This document shows, in pieces, positions 5,543 through 5,967 of a stretch of DNA of 5,967 nt; position 1 is the first letter of the stretch; each line of letters begins with the position of its first letter. Both the position numbers and the translations under genes were made by a program. The DNA is from an uncultured Eubacteriales bacterium (GTDB lineage Bacteria; Bacillota; Clostridia; Lachnospirales; Bianqueaceae), in the NCBI GenBank assembly GCA_900322165.1, contig ONYR01000045.1:1-5967 (forward strand), read 5' to 3'. Below the pieces are notes generated by a model, which worked only from the letters and a program-made list of their open reading frames with translations, did no database searches and was not told where the DNA came from.

Positions 5543-5967
5543 TACATCAGCCATCCTTTCAGGTATTTATTCTTCAGTTTCCCCTGAGAAGCTTTCGCCC
5601 ACCCAAGAGGAAATCCATCGGTCAAAATCATCGTCCATCCGTCTTGAAACTCACCCGTGAGGGTCTCGCCCTTCAGGTAGCGAACACAACGCTCGTCCCC
5701 GTCTGCAAGGTCGACCTCACGCTTGACATCCCCCTTGGAGAGCGTCATGGCAAGCGCCTGGCTCGGCTCAAAACGGTCTTTTTTCAGTTCACCAAGCAGA
5801 ATTCCGTCCCGCAGCACACGAAGCGAAGCCAACGCTCCCTGCGGCACGGGAGAATAATACAGACTGGTGCCCAGCTTCTGGAGATAGCCGTCCTTCGGCA
5901 GGATCTCCCGCCAGTCTCTGGTGAGCGATTCGCGGCACCAAGTCTCAAACAGCAGCAGGTCATCGGC
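5542..5967 (-). CDS. rsmF: RsmF-type rRNA m5C methyltransferase, C-terminal part only
   Basis: The gene enters from the right edge; the last 141 residues and the TAA stop are visible. The catalytic Rossmann domain with its cysteines is off the window, so identification rests on the RsmF C-terminal region. The visible blocks are LRVLRDGILLGELKKDRFEP (49-68), then SQALAMTL, VRYLKGETL (95-103), and a PUA-like end, GWTMILTDGFPLGWAKASQG (110-129), then KLKNKYLKGWL. Homologues end with GWGK...LKNxYPKGLR, so the PKG proline is Leu here. RsmF (YebU in E. coli) makes 5-methylcytosine in 16S rRNA with S-adenosylmethionine; the C-terminal domains help bind RNA. The frame is open to the edge, and a GTG at 5847 lies inside the conserved domain and is not a start. 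The full family length of about 450 residues implies roughly 300 residues upstream. The stop overlaps the flavoprotein start by one base. Confidence 0.8.
   Translation of the reverse strand, partial: ADDLLLFETWCRESLTRDWREILPKDGYLQKLGTSLYYSPVPQGALASLRVLRDGILLGELKKDRFEPSQALAMTLSKGDVKREVDLADGDERCVRYLKGETLTGEFQDGWTMILTDGFPLGWAKASQGKLKNKYLKGWLM
5555..5559 (-). promoter_or_regulatory. Shine-Dalgarno-like AAAGG that bears on the flavoprotein start
   Basis: The minus strand reads GAAAGGATGGCTGATGTAATG. AAAGG touches the first ATG (5554) with no spacer, so it cannot serve that start well. It lies twelve bases from the second ATG (5542), which is long but usable, and that ATG also overlaps the rsmF stop as TAATG. 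The second start is therefore preferred, with reinitiation likely to help. Confidence 0.4.

Noticed and set aside
5542..5847. A separate 101-residue small gene starting at GTG 5847
   Set aside because: The frame is open to the window edge and the conserved RsmF C-terminal region continues upstream of the GTG, so this is the tail of a larger gene.

Overview
All six recognisable genes lie on the minus strand and read from right to left. The first (right edge) and last (left edge) are cut by the window ends. The mid-to-high GC, strong AAGGAGG-type ribosome sites, tight gene packing and protein families point to an anaerobic member of the Clostridia (Bacillota). This is an inference from style and families; there is no rRNA in the window to settle it.

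Layout in transcription order: (1) 5967-5542, the C-terminal third of an RsmF-type 16S rRNA m5C methyltransferase. (2) 5542-4403, a CbrA-like FAD oxidoreductase of the geranylgeranyl-reductase family, coupled to gene 1 by TAATG. (3) 4381-3356, a membrane-anchored protein with an N-acetylmuramoyl-L-alanine amidase (Amidase_3) fold, in which the second zinc histidine and the catalytic glutamate both appear to be replaced. (4) 3342-2275, a protein with two zinc ribbons and one C-terminal membrane helix. (5) 2278-848, a secreted and anchored protein with two TPM domains and a Gly/Ser tail, overlapping gene 4 by ATGA. (6) 800-1, the N-terminal part of a GlpA-like FAD-dependent dehydrogenase after a 47-base AT-rich gap.

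Genes 1-5 have gaps of 21 bases or less, or overlap, so they probably form one transcription unit. Gene 6 could be read through or could have its own promoter.

The most interesting part is genes 3-5. The pair zinc-ribbon membrane protein plus TPM-domain membrane protein resembles the YdjG-YdjH pair of Bacillus subtilis, which is linked to PspA and the membrane-stress response. Here no PspA or SPFH gene is visible. Instead the pair follows a predicted inactive amidase exposed outside the membrane, and a flavoprotein whose relatives act on polyprenyl lipids or affect colicin M sensitivity. A working hypothesis is an envelope-sensing module in which a dead amidase fold binds cell wall and the YdjG/YdjH-like pair passes the signal or scaffolds a complex. 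This is inference from motifs and gene order only.

No tRNA, rRNA, CRISPR array, insertion sequence or convincing terminator was seen. There is no gene-free stretch longer than 47 bases.
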